Of a stretch of 64,000 nt of DNA, positions 46,920 through 56,754 are shown in pieces. The stretch spans positions 15,926,501 to 15,990,500 of the forward strand of contig CM060887.1 in assembly GCA_030762935.1 (NCBI GenBank). Reading direction: 5' to 3'. The DNA is from Hymenopus coronatus. Taxonomy: Eukaryota > Arthropoda > Insecta > Mantodea > Hymenopodidae. The position numbers and the translations under genes were made by a program. Position 1 is the stretch's first letter. Each line of letters starts with the position of its first letter. The notes under the pieces were generated by a model that saw only the letters and a program-made list of their open reading frames with translations, was not told the origin of the DNA and did not search any database.

Positions 46920-47566
46920 AATGAAATGGAGTTTTATTTATGGACGCTCTTTAATTACTGCGGTTCACAGCGTGCCATTCTAAATTGGGCGTGAATGACG
47001 CTTAGTTTTACTCAGGGGCCTCTCTCTATCAGACTTGAGATTCTTTTCGTTTCGTGATCGGCTTATCCTCCATGTAATTTAGGACTGACACCCTCAAGGA
47101 CTTACAAGCGAATGCCCAGGGGTCAAAAGCCTGTAGGGGAGCCTATGACACAAAACTATAGAATGAAGAACCTGTTATGAGGGGTTGGCCCGTAGCCAGG
47201 CATCAACATGAGGAAGTGGATAATACGAAATGTAAGCGAAAGAGCTGATTAGAAGCGTGATGATGGAGCAATTGGTGGAATAAGTGGCGGGGGAAACCGG
47301 AGGACCCGGAGAAAACCGCCCAGACGCCGCTTCGTCCACCAAGAATTCCACATGCGGGTGCTTGGAATCGAATCCGAGTCGCCTAGATGGGAGACGAGCG
47401 GTCTTTTACGTGCCGTAAATCTACGACCAAAGGCTTTACTTCCCTTCTGAAGGAAGTCATGCTAAGGATTTCTACGCCCGAAAAAAAATCCATCGCCCTC
47501 CGCCGGGTTTGAACGCGCGATCTTGGGTATATGAAGTTATGATGGTAATCATTACATCACGGAAGA
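46920..47566 (-). mobile_element. SINE family A, split by a nested SINE
   Basis: CAAATGATAGA at 46909-46919 and 47567-47577 is the target duplication. Minus strand: head TCCGTGATGTAATGATTACC, B box GCGTTCAAACCCGG and front body at 47566-47402, then a 351-bp insertion, then the back body and end (47050-46920). Confidence 0.87.
47051..47401 (-). mobile_element. tRNA-derived SINE, family F, inside SINE A
   Basis: Minus strand: CGCTCGTCTCCCATCTAGGC, B box CGGATTCGATTCCAAGC, then CATGTGGAATTCTTGGTGG and CGGCGTCTGGGCGG, a central block close to family E. Flanks TCTTTTCG/TCTTTTACG look like a decayed target duplication. Confidence 0.82.
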
Positions 47567-47567
47567 C

Positions 47568-47622
47568 AAATGATAGAGGTGTAGAGAAATTCATATGAAT
47601 GCAGCAGATCATATTTTTATGG
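47568..47622 (-). mobile_element. F1 5'-end fragment
   Basis: GGTGTAGAGAAATTCATATG and GCAGCAGATC correspond to the terminal part of the family; the remainder is absent. Confidence 0.6.
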
Positions 47623-48104
47623 AAATAGATTTCTGCCATAGATCTGATATTTTACTACCGTCGCTGTCAGGAATGCAAGAGGCGAACAAGGAAGAAATGA
47701 ACAACGCTAGAAATCTCATATCAACTCCTCTCAGGTATTGGTGTACAGTACAAACGAGTACCTATCACCTCAGGAATAGTATTTACACACACATTACCTA
47801 GGTTAAGGTATGACGAAGACTCCTGCCTGATGCATAAACAAAGTACCGTTCAAATACACTTTAGAGCGCGTTACAAACAGCATTTATTAACGAACTGCTT
47901 AAAGTAATTGGGGTGAAATGTTTTCGCTCGTAAACATTCTGACTTTTGAACTGCAGAGGTTGTCAAGACTGGTTTCCATGCAGCTTAATGAAGCTAATTT
48001 TTCATGGAATAAATGCATGTTTGTACGAGACAGACCTGAGGTTATGGACGGGATCATAAACAATGTCGCATTTTCTTAAACACATTTATTATTATGTTTG
48101 TTAA
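47623..48104. other. Unassigned DNA
   Basis: No gene or repeat recognised. Confidence 0.4.
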
Positions 48105-48224
48105 AGCTTATATCTTACGGTAAGTCATTCAGAAAGAAAATGACTTCAGAGGCGATTCCCAGAAATTTAAACATATATATTTCACTGCTACGAAAATACC
48201 TTAAACACACTATTTTAATAAAAA
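48105..48224 (+). mobile_element. F1 internal fragment, host of the next copy
   Basis: ATATCTTACGGTAAGTCATTC through TATTTTAATAAAAATC. The next F1 begins exactly where this fragment should continue with GTTAGAGCC. Confidence 0.7.
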
Positions 48225-49040
48225 TCTTATGTGTCCCATTCACATGACTTTCTCTACATCTCTGCAAAAAATATTATTAAAAAGCTTATGCTTCAATTTA
48301 ATTCATGCTAATCAAGAAAAAATTAGCAGAAAGTGTCATTACTTCCTTCCTTGTAAGTAGAAGCGAAATAACGGAGTAACATAGGTAAAAGTGATAGTCA
48401 AAAGCTGGTTGCTATGTGACTTGTTTGTATGGTCAGGAGTTGGCAAATTCCTGTATGAGAAAAGTAAGTTTTTCATAACTGAAACTGAAAACAAGGAATA
48501 TCTAAAAAACGATCAACTCCACGAAAAAAATGTATATAACAAAGTGTTTGTTTTAGCATAATCTACATTTTTTGAGCGATAAGTTTTGTTTAGCTCTTAC
48601 GGTTTAGCATTTGTGCAAAATTCCAAAAATTCATCTAGAATAAAGTAGTCTTCAGAGGCTATTCCCAGGGAATTCAAGATACACATTTTATTTGTCAGGT
48701 AAATATCTTTAATATACGATATTTTAATCAAAATCATTAGAGCTATTTTTGAGAAAATCAAAATTTTCGAAAACGTTCATGTAAAGGGTACTTTGGGGGA
48801 GGGATTTTCTTGAAAATCTTCGTGTCGCATGCTTGAAAGACTTAAGCACCAAGTTTGATATTTAACGGTCTTTTAGTTTTTGAGCTATGCTGTACACACA
48901 CACGCGCTCGCGTGGAACTTTTTCTAAAAATTCTTTTTTTGGACTCAGGGGACTTCAAAGTACATATTTTCGTTGAAATCTTGATACTGAATTTTTGACA
49001 TGTTCTATACACTGTGTACATAGTAAGAGTAGAGAAAGTA
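48225..49040 (+). mobile_element. F1 copy, full length
   Basis: Starts TCTTATGTGTCCCATTCAC, ends GAGTAGAGAAAGTAA. CA core at 48893-48905. The host interior does not visibly resume on the right side. Confidence 0.9.
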
Positions 49041-49073
49041 AAAAAAAAAACACAATAACGACAAGCCAGCTAA

Positions 49074-49215
49074 AAAATCTCATCAGTTAGCTGCATTCAC
49101 ATGTATTTCTTAGCTGTTGTTTATTTTTACATATCTTCTACAAACTGTTCCTTCAAAAGATTTGATAAGCACAATAAATACTTAGTGTTCTATATATGAG
49201 AATTCCAATTGAATC
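49074..49215 (+). mobile_element. Degenerate F1 5'-end fragment
   Basis: TCTCATCAGTTAGCTGCATT and CTACAAACTGTTCCTTC follow the order of the AGCTGCTCTAC subtype. Confidence 0.5.
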
Positions 49216-49831
49216 GAAACTAGAAGGGTTTATATGTACATTTGTTGTTTCGTTTCACAAATCCCTTCGAAATCTTTGTCACACGTGCTAGACAACGTGA
49301 TTAGTGGAGCAAGAGTCTGCTTTCCAAATTAAAACAATTGAAGGTCTATAGTTAGAAGTATTGCATACAGAAAATTGAAAAGGACGGTAAAGGAAAGCAG
49401 GACTGCACGCTCATTGCGTCTGACCTTAAAAGGGCTAATGCTGGGATGGGATCTCGTCTGTCATAAAAGGAACTCCTTTGCTCGGACGAGCTCGTTGTCT
49501 ATGTCGTGGGTTATTTGCGAATTCTGTGCTTGTCTGCTGTCGAGTTGCTCCCATTGTCTATACTGTTGCATTGTTACCAATAGTCCACGTCTCGTCTGGT
49601 ACCTACCTTGTTTTTGTAATGGTTCATGATGGCAGAGAACCATTTGTTTACACGTGTTTATCTCCGAACAAAACAATACTTCACTATTATAGAGTTAATT
49701 TTGACACCAAAACAATTTTCATAAAGTTATTTGTATACATGTTATGTAAATTAAAGCATAGCCAAGTTTATTACGTGAACCCATGACTAAAGTTAAACAA
49801 CGTTTACTTATATGCATTTATATAGCCCTCT
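49216..49831. other. Unassigned DNA
   Basis: Open frames on both strands (49375-49629, 49461-49676, 49478-49786) overlap each other and show no domain. No gene called. Confidence 0.4.
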
Positions 49832-50061
49832 TTAACATTTAAGGTCATATCGGGGGCTTTGCACTTGAAACAACTCGTCTGTAGGTTTAAATCATTTTAT
49901 TTTCCTCAAACGCACACACATTCAGTCTCATACAGACTTCCAGACTCTGTGGGTGATAGGAAATAATTCTGGCTAAAGAAAAATTCCACACCTCGCCGGG
50001 AATTGAATCCGGGACGTCCGGATGAGAAGTCAGCTCGCTGACCACTCGACTACGGAGGCAG
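49832..50061 (-). mobile_element. tRNA-derived SINE, family C
   Basis: Minus strand: TCCGTAGTCGAGTGGTCAGC is a strong A box, CGGATTCAATTCCCGGC a B box, then GGAATTTTTCTTTAGCC and the end GCCCCCGATATGACC. Better preserved head than the copy at 25783. Confidence 0.85.
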
Positions 50062-50429
50062 TCATTTTACTTCTTTGTAAATAGACTGCTGCTCGCTTTG
50101 ATAATCTTTTAATAGGGGTTGGAAGTATACACAAAAACTACAAATTGCTTTTCACATTGGAATTTTTAGACCCTATTCATTGAAGCAATGATCAGAAAGA
50201 GTAATCAGATGAGGACTCGTGTAAAGGTGGAGTCAAGCTACGATTGCCCCTAACACTGACACCTGTAACGTGTATTGTATTGTCTCCTATCTCTATAATT
50301 TTAGCTCAATAGCCCAGTATATTTAATAAGCACATCTTTTCCTTCACAGTGATTAGTATTTGAAGGTTATAATTATGAGAGGCATAAACTTCACAGCAAT
50401 TGTTCACATAATCAGGCAGAACAGATGAC

Positions 50430-50670
50430 CATCTTAAAAGCTATAAAGGAACTGCACCAGACATATAACAGTCGCAATATTCTCAAATAGCCAAGCTACA
50501 ATAGCAGAACAACCGCAACCGTAGCAATTTAATAGAGCTGATCAGAAAACAAGTAAGGAACATCCAGGATCACCATGGCAAATTCGTTTTGGATGGATTA
50601 AAGCCCGTGTGGGAATGTCTGGCAACACGAAGGCAGATAAGCTAGCCAAGGAACCAGCAGAAGAAGAAAA
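50430..50670 (+). pseudogene. RNase H domain relic of a non-LTR retrotransposon
   Basis: In shifting frames: QMTILKAIKELH, then IYSNSQATI-like (IFSNSQATIA), then WIKARVGMSGNTKADKLAKE at 50594-50655. The last segment is the conserved end of RNase H domains (W-x-HxGxxGNxxAD). The His is replaced by Arg and the Asp of the DSQA-type motif by Asn, and stops interrupt the frame, so it is inactive. F1 follows immediately. Confidence 0.7.
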
Positions 50671-51732
50671 AGCTTATATGTTCCATTCACATGACTTTCT
50701 CTACATTGCTGTAACAAATTATTGTTTTCTATCTTATGATAATTGAGATAAATATTATCAGACATTCAAAATCTTCTCGGGCTTCTAGCCAGGTAAAAAC
50801 TTGGCTTGACACCAACGTTTCTTCACACTAAAGACGAGGAAACGTTGGTGTCAAGCCAAGTTTTTACCTGGCTAGAAGCCCGAGAAGATTTTGAATTAAC
50901 ACGTCGCCAGGAAAGCTTCAGTTCTTATTATCAGACATTTTCTTCATTACTTGCTTCCTTGTAAGTAGGAGGAAAATAAGGGAATACACTAGGCTAAAAC
51001 GATAGTCAAATCTTTTAAAAGTTGGTTGCCATGTGATTGAAATCCGTTTTTATGTAGGGTCAGGAGTTTACAACTTTCGTGTGAGAAAAGTTTATGTATT
51101 TTAAATCGGAAACAAATAACAAGGAATATCTCAGAAATGATCAGTTCTACGAAAAAAAAAATACTATATGACATAAATTGTGTATTTTAATGTGATCTAT
51201 ATATTTTGTGTAGTAAATTTCTGTCTATCTCTTACGGTTCACCAATTATGCAAAATTCATTGAGAATAAAGAGCTCTTCAGAGGCTATTCCCAGAAAATT
51301 CAAGGTATAAATTTTATTTGCCAAATAAATGTCTTTAATACGGTCTTTTAATAAAAATCGTTAGAGCCACTTTTGAGAAAATTAAATTTTTCGAAATTTT
51401 TTCCACGTAAAGGGTAGTTTGGGGTAGAGAATTCCCCTCAAAATCTTCGTGTCACATCCCTGGAAAATACTAAACTTAAAGACCAAGTTTTGTGTTTTAC
51501 CAACTTTTAATTTTTGAGTTATCGTGTTCACAGACACACGAACTCGCCTGCGGTGGCACACGTAGTAAAAGCGGACGTTAAACAGACGGGCACACACGGA
51601 ATTTTTTTCCAAAAATGCTTATATTGGATACAGGGAACCCAAAAACATGTATTTCCAGTGAAATCTCGGTATCGAATTTTTGTGTGTAATGCAATACTTT
51701 CTCTATACACTATAGTACGTGTAGAGAAAGTA
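50671..51732 (+). mobile_element. F1 copy carrying a hairpin insertion and a SINE E scrap
   Basis: Starts CTTATATGTTCCATTCAC and ends GTGTAGAGAAAGTAA. Interrupted at 50767-50925 by the inverted-repeat insertion. Its core holds a 40-bp piece of SINE E (51545-51590). Confidence 0.9.
50767..50925. mobile_element. Retro-inserted 58-bp perfect inverted repeat (Penelope-like?)
   Basis: TATTATCAGACATT at 50753-50766 and 50926-50939 is an exact 14-bp target duplication. The arms 50764-50821 and 50839-50896 are perfect reverse complements over 58 bp with a 17-bp loop. The right arm holds GAAACGTTGGTGTC and the loop CTAAAGACGAG, together resembling a degenerate hammerhead ribozyme core, which Penelope-like elements carry. 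The family assignment is inference. Confidence 0.75.
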
Positions 51733-51994
51733 ATATAGAGAAACAATATACAGAAAACAAGCCAAGAAGAGAAGAGTCCGGGAAGAGGGCAGGAAGAATG
51801 GATGAGTACACCCAAAGCAGCAGTCTACAGGACTTTCTGTCCAACGGTTCGACAGAAGAATATTATGATGACGGCCTCGCTTGCTGTAATGGTAATTGGA
51901 CACGGCAAACTAAAATTCTATCTCCAGAGATTCAGGATCTGAAACGATGCTACTTGTTCCTGCCTTCAAGAGGCTCAGACTTTCCACCATTTTT
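51733..51994. other. Spacer between inverted F1 copies
   Basis: About 260 bp, purine-rich at its left. The short frame 51798-52022 spans the spacer and F1; not a gene. Confidence 0.45.
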
Positions 51995-52810
51995 ACTTTC
52001 TCTACACGTACTATGCACGTAGTGTATAGAGAAGGTATTGTAATACACCCAAAAATTCGATACCGAGATTTCACCGGAAATATATGTTTTGGGTCCCCCT
52101 GAATCAAAAAAAAAAAAAAAAAAGCATTTCTGGAAAAAAGTCCGTGTGTGTGTCCGCTTTTACTACTTGTGGCACCGCAGGCGAGTCCGTGTGTCTGTGA
52201 ACACGATAACTCAAAAATGAAAAGTCGGTAAAACACCAAACTTGGTATTTAAGTTTAGTATTTTCCAGGGACGCGACACGAAGATTTTGAGGAAAATTCT
52301 CCCACCCCAAACTACGCTTTACGTGGAAAAAATTTCGAGACACATCTTTTGGGTAGGAAATAGCTTCTGAAGACCTGTTTATTCTGGATGAATTTTGCTG
52401 TATTTTGCATAACTGGTAAACCGTAAGATATAGATAAAAACGTATTTAATAAAAATGTAGATCTGGTTACAACACAATTTACGTCATATACCTTTTTTCG
52501 AGGAGTTGACTGTTTTCGAGATATTCCTTTTTATTAGTTTCAGTTTTAAAATACTTAAAAGATTTCTCATGCAGGAACTTGTCAACTTCTGACCTCGCAA
52601 AGAAACGAATTTCAATCCCGTAGCAACCACATTTTAAAACATTTGAATGTCAGTTTAGCCTAGTGTATTCCCTTACGTCTCTTCTACTTATAAGGAACTA
52701 AGTAATAAGCCCGTTTCTGCTAATGTTCATCTCGATTAGCATGAAGCGGATAGAAGAAAAAGCTTAATTTGCTACGGAGATGTAGAGAAAGTCATGCGAA
52801 TGGAACATAA
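51995..52810 (-). mobile_element. F1 copy with the same SINE E scrap as its inverted neighbour
   Basis: ACTTTCTCTACACGTAC start, palindrome, core with GCTTTTACTACTTGTGGC inserted at 52155-52190, end GTCATGCGAATGGAACA. A deletion joins TTTCGAGA to CACATCTTTTGGG. Confidence 0.9.
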
Positions 52811-53207
52811 AATTACGCTCTGCACCTTTTAAATTCATTTTTACCCAGTAACTGAAATCCACTTTAGACTGTTATGTCATATTGTGGTTTTTGTGTAGCG
52901 TACTCTACTCTGAAAACTGGTCTGGTATTAATGATGGGAAGTGGTTGCAGACGTCATTCCCAGTGCGTAGCGACGTGAAACGATTGCAGATTTGTATTGG
53001 GTGTTCCTTGTAAACTGTCTTCCTTTTTCGGTGTATAAAGTTTACACTTCTTTTGAAATACTTGCCTTGCTAAGACCATATCTTTCGTCCTTTGTCATCG
53101 AAAGTAACTTCGATAAACAATACTGTTAACTGGATAAACGTCGCACCTTTCCACTCAGCTCCGTACGCTTTCCAAAGCAGTCGTGTGAATAGTTATACAG
53201 CAATTTT
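52811..53207. other. Unassigned DNA
   Basis: No gene or repeat recognised. Confidence 0.4.
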
Positions 53208-53325
53208 TATTTTCTCTACTACATATAACAAGTAGAGGAGGTATTAATGTCCGCCAAAAATCTATGTTGAAATTTCACCAGAAATATATGTTTTGCGTTC
53301 CCCTGGACCCAAGAAAATTAATTTA
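53208..53325 (-). mobile_element. F1 3'-end fragment
   Basis: TTTTCTCTACTACATATAAC to CCCCTGGACCC. Abuts the plus copy at 53331, the same arrangement as 12488/12604. Confidence 0.78.
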
Positions 53326-53330
53326 AAAAA

Positions 53331-53987
53331 TCTGTGTTCCATTCACATGACTTCTTTACATCTCTGTAACACCTTTTTGTTAATAAGCTTATTCTTCTAT
53401 CTATTTCATGCTAATCCAGATAAACATTACCGTCTTATTACTTATTTCTTTATTAAGTAGAAGGGAAAGATAATACACTAGGCTAAACCGACAGTCAAAT
53501 GTTTCACAATATGGTTGCTATGGGATTGAAATCCATTTCTATGCATGGCCAGAATTTGACTAGTTCCCGAATGAGAAATCTTCAAGTATTTTAAAACTGA
53601 AACCAATAAAAAGGAATATCTTGAAAAATGCAAACTTCACGAACAAATGTACATTTAATTTGATTAAAATTGTTTGTGTAGTAAGTTTTTGTCTATCTCT
53701 TACGGTTTACCAGTTATGCAAAATTTCAGCAAAATTCATCCAGAATAAAGAGGTCTTCAGAGACTATTCCCAGAAAATGCAACATATACATTTTATTTGT
53801 CACATAAATATCAGAGATTTTAATCAAAAGTGGTTTGCTAGAACCACCTTTGAGAAATCCAAAATTTTCGAATTTCTTTCCATGTAAAGGGTAGTTGGGG
53901 TGGGGGGATTTTCTTGAAAATTTTCGTGTCGTATCCTTGGAAGATACTGAATATCAAGTTTGGTATTTATGGAATTCTGGTTTTTGA
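53331..53987 (+). mobile_element. F1 copy, left part, split by a LINE
   Basis: Starts TCTGTGTTCCATTCAC and runs to TTCTGGTTTTTGA, where a LINE interrupts it; it resumes at 56011 with TTTTGAGCTATGCTG. Confidence 0.9.
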
Positions 53988-56010
53988 ATGAATGAATGAA
54001 TAAGTGTATTTATTAATATAGCAATATCATACATAGCATTTCAACAGTCGCACGGGTCCACAGACCGTACGTGCTTTTGTAATACACATTACAAGCAATA
54101 TTAAAACAACAACTACAACAAAGAATTAAAAGAGTAAACACGAAAATAAAAAGACAAAGGAAATACACAGTCAAAAGCAATATTAAACAACAATAAAAAT
54201 TAAGAGTGAATCCGAAAATAAAGATACAAAGATATTCAAATATACCAATTTAAATTTACAGCACAGAGTACACCTCCATAAATGCACCCTCTTATCATAG
54301 ATAATTACACTTAAAAGACATATATACACATAATATATACAACCCTAGCACAACAGTGACCTAAGTCTGATATAATATACATGTATGTAGAACATTGTAG
54401 TCACTTTTGTTTAGTTGATCTTATCTCCCCCCTTCTCTATTGGCAGCCTCCTCAGATCTCAGCTGTCTTGCCTTAAGTATAAATTTACCTAGCCCGTCCA
54501 TGTTTTCCGTGCCTGCCAGTAGCGTCCAACATGCTTCTATCCCTACATTCGCAGTGGTAAAAAATCGCGGCAAATATTTTTCCCGCCATTCCTCCGTACC
54601 CCTACATCTTGCCAAGATGTGAGTCCACGACTCTTCCTCCTCGCAAATGGGACAGATTCTTATACCATTCACGTCAGAAATTTTCGTGCTCCTCCATGCT
54701 CCTAGTCTAATCCACGCGAGCCCCTCTCTAATGAGTTTGGTACCTGTTTTGATGTATTGCTCCATACCCCACTCCGATTTCAGCTCAGACTGTACTTCTA
54801 ATGACACCTTCTCTGTGCATTGCGCAATTATTTGCTGTCTGTCAATATCACAGAGACGTTTCTTAATTTTTCTCCAAATACTTCGCCTGTTTTCCTGCCC
54901 CGCCATCCAAATGTCTCCCATCCCAATGGTTTCCAACCCTTTCTTTAATTTTGATGCCCACGTCAAATTACCTTCCATTCGCAACTGTTCACGGTAGCAG
55001 ACTGCCCTAATTAGAGATTGGTTTCCGTGAACGATTCTCATCCAATATTTAACTGCTCTGATTTTGCACTCTATCGTTTCACTATGTACCCCGAATTCCC
55101 TCATTATTCCGCAGTTTGCCGTACCCCTCCCTACACCCAGAATTCCTTTCAAAAATTGGGTCCTCACTTGATCCAGATTCCCTGTTTGTTCCCACCCCCA
55201 TATTTCTCCTCCGTATGTCATCGTGGATCTAACTGTCGCTCCGTATACAGTTTCCATTAAGGTTATGGAGATATTCGGAATTCTGCAGCGTATCCGGAGA
55301 GCTTCCGCCGCTTTCACCCTTGCCTTGTGTTTCGTAATGTCAATGTGTTTTGTCCATTTTCCGTTCATTGTAAATGTGAGTCCTAAGTACACAAAGGATT
55401 TAACATTGTCCAGTATCTGTCCTGCATATGTCCAAGTCTCCTCCCTGCTATAAACACAACCCTTTTTGAAAGTCATTGCCTTAGTCTTATTCACATTAAC
55501 TGTAAGTAGCCATTCATCGCAATAGTTCTTAAGTTTGTCCAGTCCTCGTTGCAATCCGTTTACTGTCGTAGAGCACAATACTAAATCGTCTGCGTATAAA
55601 AGTGTTGGGATCTGCAAATCCGCTACTACTGGTGCTTGAATATTCTCTGCTATCATTGTATCAGTAATATCATCCACAAAGAGATTAAATAGCAAGGGAG
55701 ATAAAATACAGCCCTGCCTCACTCCCCTATAGCTTCGGCAGCTCTCGGACACTCTGTTTCTGTCGTACTTCACACAGAATTGGACATTTTGATATATTGC
55801 CTGCAATGCTCTAACCATTTTACTTGATAACCCCTTTCTGCCTAGTTTGTACCATAATGCATTTCGATTGATAGAGTCAAATGCCTTCTTAAAGTCCACA
55901 AAAGCACAATGAAGCTTTCCCCGCTTAACTAACAGTTGCTGCGTCCTTAAAGTGTCTAATATAAAAGCGGCATCTATGGTACTGTGTCCTTCTCTGAAAC
56001 CCATTTGAAA
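53988..56010 (-). mobile_element. 5'-truncated LINE inserted in F1
   Basis: Minus-strand copy of 2,023 bp. TTTTGA at 53982-53987 and 56011-56016 fits a short target duplication. The 3' end is a (TTCA)n-type tail (53988-54000), preceded by about 430 bp of AT-rich 3' UTR. The 5' end stops inside the reverse transcriptase, upstream of motif A, as expected of incomplete reverse transcription. Confidence 0.9.
54421..56010 (-). CDS. LINE reverse transcriptase, C-terminal part, open frame
   Basis: 529 uninterrupted codons. The longer open frame reported to 56253 begins with 81 codons of translated F1 DNA; the LINE part starts at residue 82 (FQMGFREGHSTIDAAFIL). Numbered in that frame, motif A is FVDFKKAFD at 118-126, motif B GVRQGCILSPLLFNLF at 177-192, catalytic YADD at 220-223, then YLGLTF-type motif E. 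A zinc knuckle CPICEEEESWTHILARC (C-x2-C-x7-H-x4-C) is at 534-550. It would catalyse target-primed reverse transcription in a full element, but endonuclease, ORF1 and the first RT motifs are absent, so this copy is dead on its own. Absence of stops suggests recent insertion. Resembles the CR1/Jockey supergroup; exact clade not determined. Confidence 0.85.
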   Translation of the reverse strand, partial: FQMGFREGHSTIDAAFILDTLRTQQLLVKRGKLHCAFVDFKKAFDSINRNALWYKLGRKGLSSKMVRALQAIYQNVQFCVKYDRNRVSESCRSYRGVRQGCILSPLLFNLFVDDITDTMIAENIQAPVVADLQIPTLLYADDLVLCSTTVNGLQRGLDKLKNYCDEWLLTVNVNKTKAMTFKKGCVYSREETWTYAGQILDNVKSFVYLGLTFTMNGKWTKHIDITKHKARVKAAEALRIRCRIPNISITLMETVYGATVRSTMTYGGEIWGWEQTGNLDQVRTQFLKGILGVGRGTANCGIMREFGVHSETIECKIRAVKYWMRIVHGNQSLIRAVCYREQLRMEGNLTWASKLKKGLETIGMGDIWMAGQENRRSIWRKIKKRLCDIDRQQIIAQCTEKVSLEVQSELKSEWGMEQYIKTGTKLIREGLAWIRLGAWRSTKISDVNGIRICPICEEEESWTHILARCRGTEEWREKYLPRFFTTANVGIEACWTLLAGTENMDGLGKFILKARQLRSEEAANREGGR

Positions 56011-56186
56011 TTTTGAGCTATGCTGCCCCCCCACACACACACACAAAGGCGCGCGTGCGGACATATTTCTAAAACTGTTTTTTGGGGTCCCAAAATGTGT
56101 ATTTCCGGTGAAATCTCGATATTGAATTTTAGGGTGTAATACAATAACTTCTTTACGCACTATGTACATAGTAGTATAGAGAGTAA
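56011..56186 (+). mobile_element. F1 copy, right part
   Basis: Continues from 53987: core CACACACACACAAAGGCGCG, then ATTTCCGGTGAAATCTCG and the palindrome ACTATGTACATAGTAG to GAGAGTAA. Confidence 0.88.
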
Positions 56187-56189
56187 AAC

Positions 56190-56620
56190 GTCCAAGTGTG
56201 TGTGTGTGTCTGTGAACAGCAGAACTCAAATCGAAAAGTCTCTTAAATACCAATCTTTATACTTAAGTTCAACGTCTTCCAAGAATGTGACACGAAGATA
56301 ATCAAGAAAATCCTCCCACCCCAAGCTACTCAACACATGGAAAAACTTTCGAACATTTTGATTTTCTCAAAAAAGATCTAACAATTTTTATTAAACTATC
56401 ACATGTTAAGATATTTTTATGCCAAAAGAAATGTATATATTGAATTTTCTGTGAATGCGTAATGTGTTCCCTTTTTTCCCTTCTACTTATAAGGAACTCG
56501 GTAACTAGACCATTTCTGTTAATGTTTATCTCTTTTTTAGCATGAAGTAGATAGAAGAATAAGCTTGTAAGAATAGTTTGCAGAACTGATAGAAAGTCGT
56601 GTGAATGGACACATCTGATT
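56190..56620 (-). mobile_element. F1 copy, 3' truncated, internally deleted
   Basis: Begins in its core (GTCCAAGTGTGTGTGTGTG), jumps from TGAATTTTCTGTGAATGCG to the 5' quarter, and ends GTGAATGGACACATCTGA. Confidence 0.82.
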
Positions 56621-56754
56621 TTTTTCTTTTTCCTGGTCAAGCAAAAAGATAGAAGTTATCACATAGCAACCAGTTCTTTCGTATTTTATTATCACTTTAG
56701 CCTAGTGTATTCCCTTACCTCGCGTATCTAAAAGGAAGAATACAATAAAAAAAA

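Noticed and set aside
49375..49786. Three overlapping frames on both strands
   Set aside because: Mutually overlapping with no recognisable domain; no evidence to prefer one.
54440..55453. Plus-strand frames across the LINE (54440, 54647, 55018, 55223)
   Set aside because: They are shadows opposite the reverse transcriptase frame.
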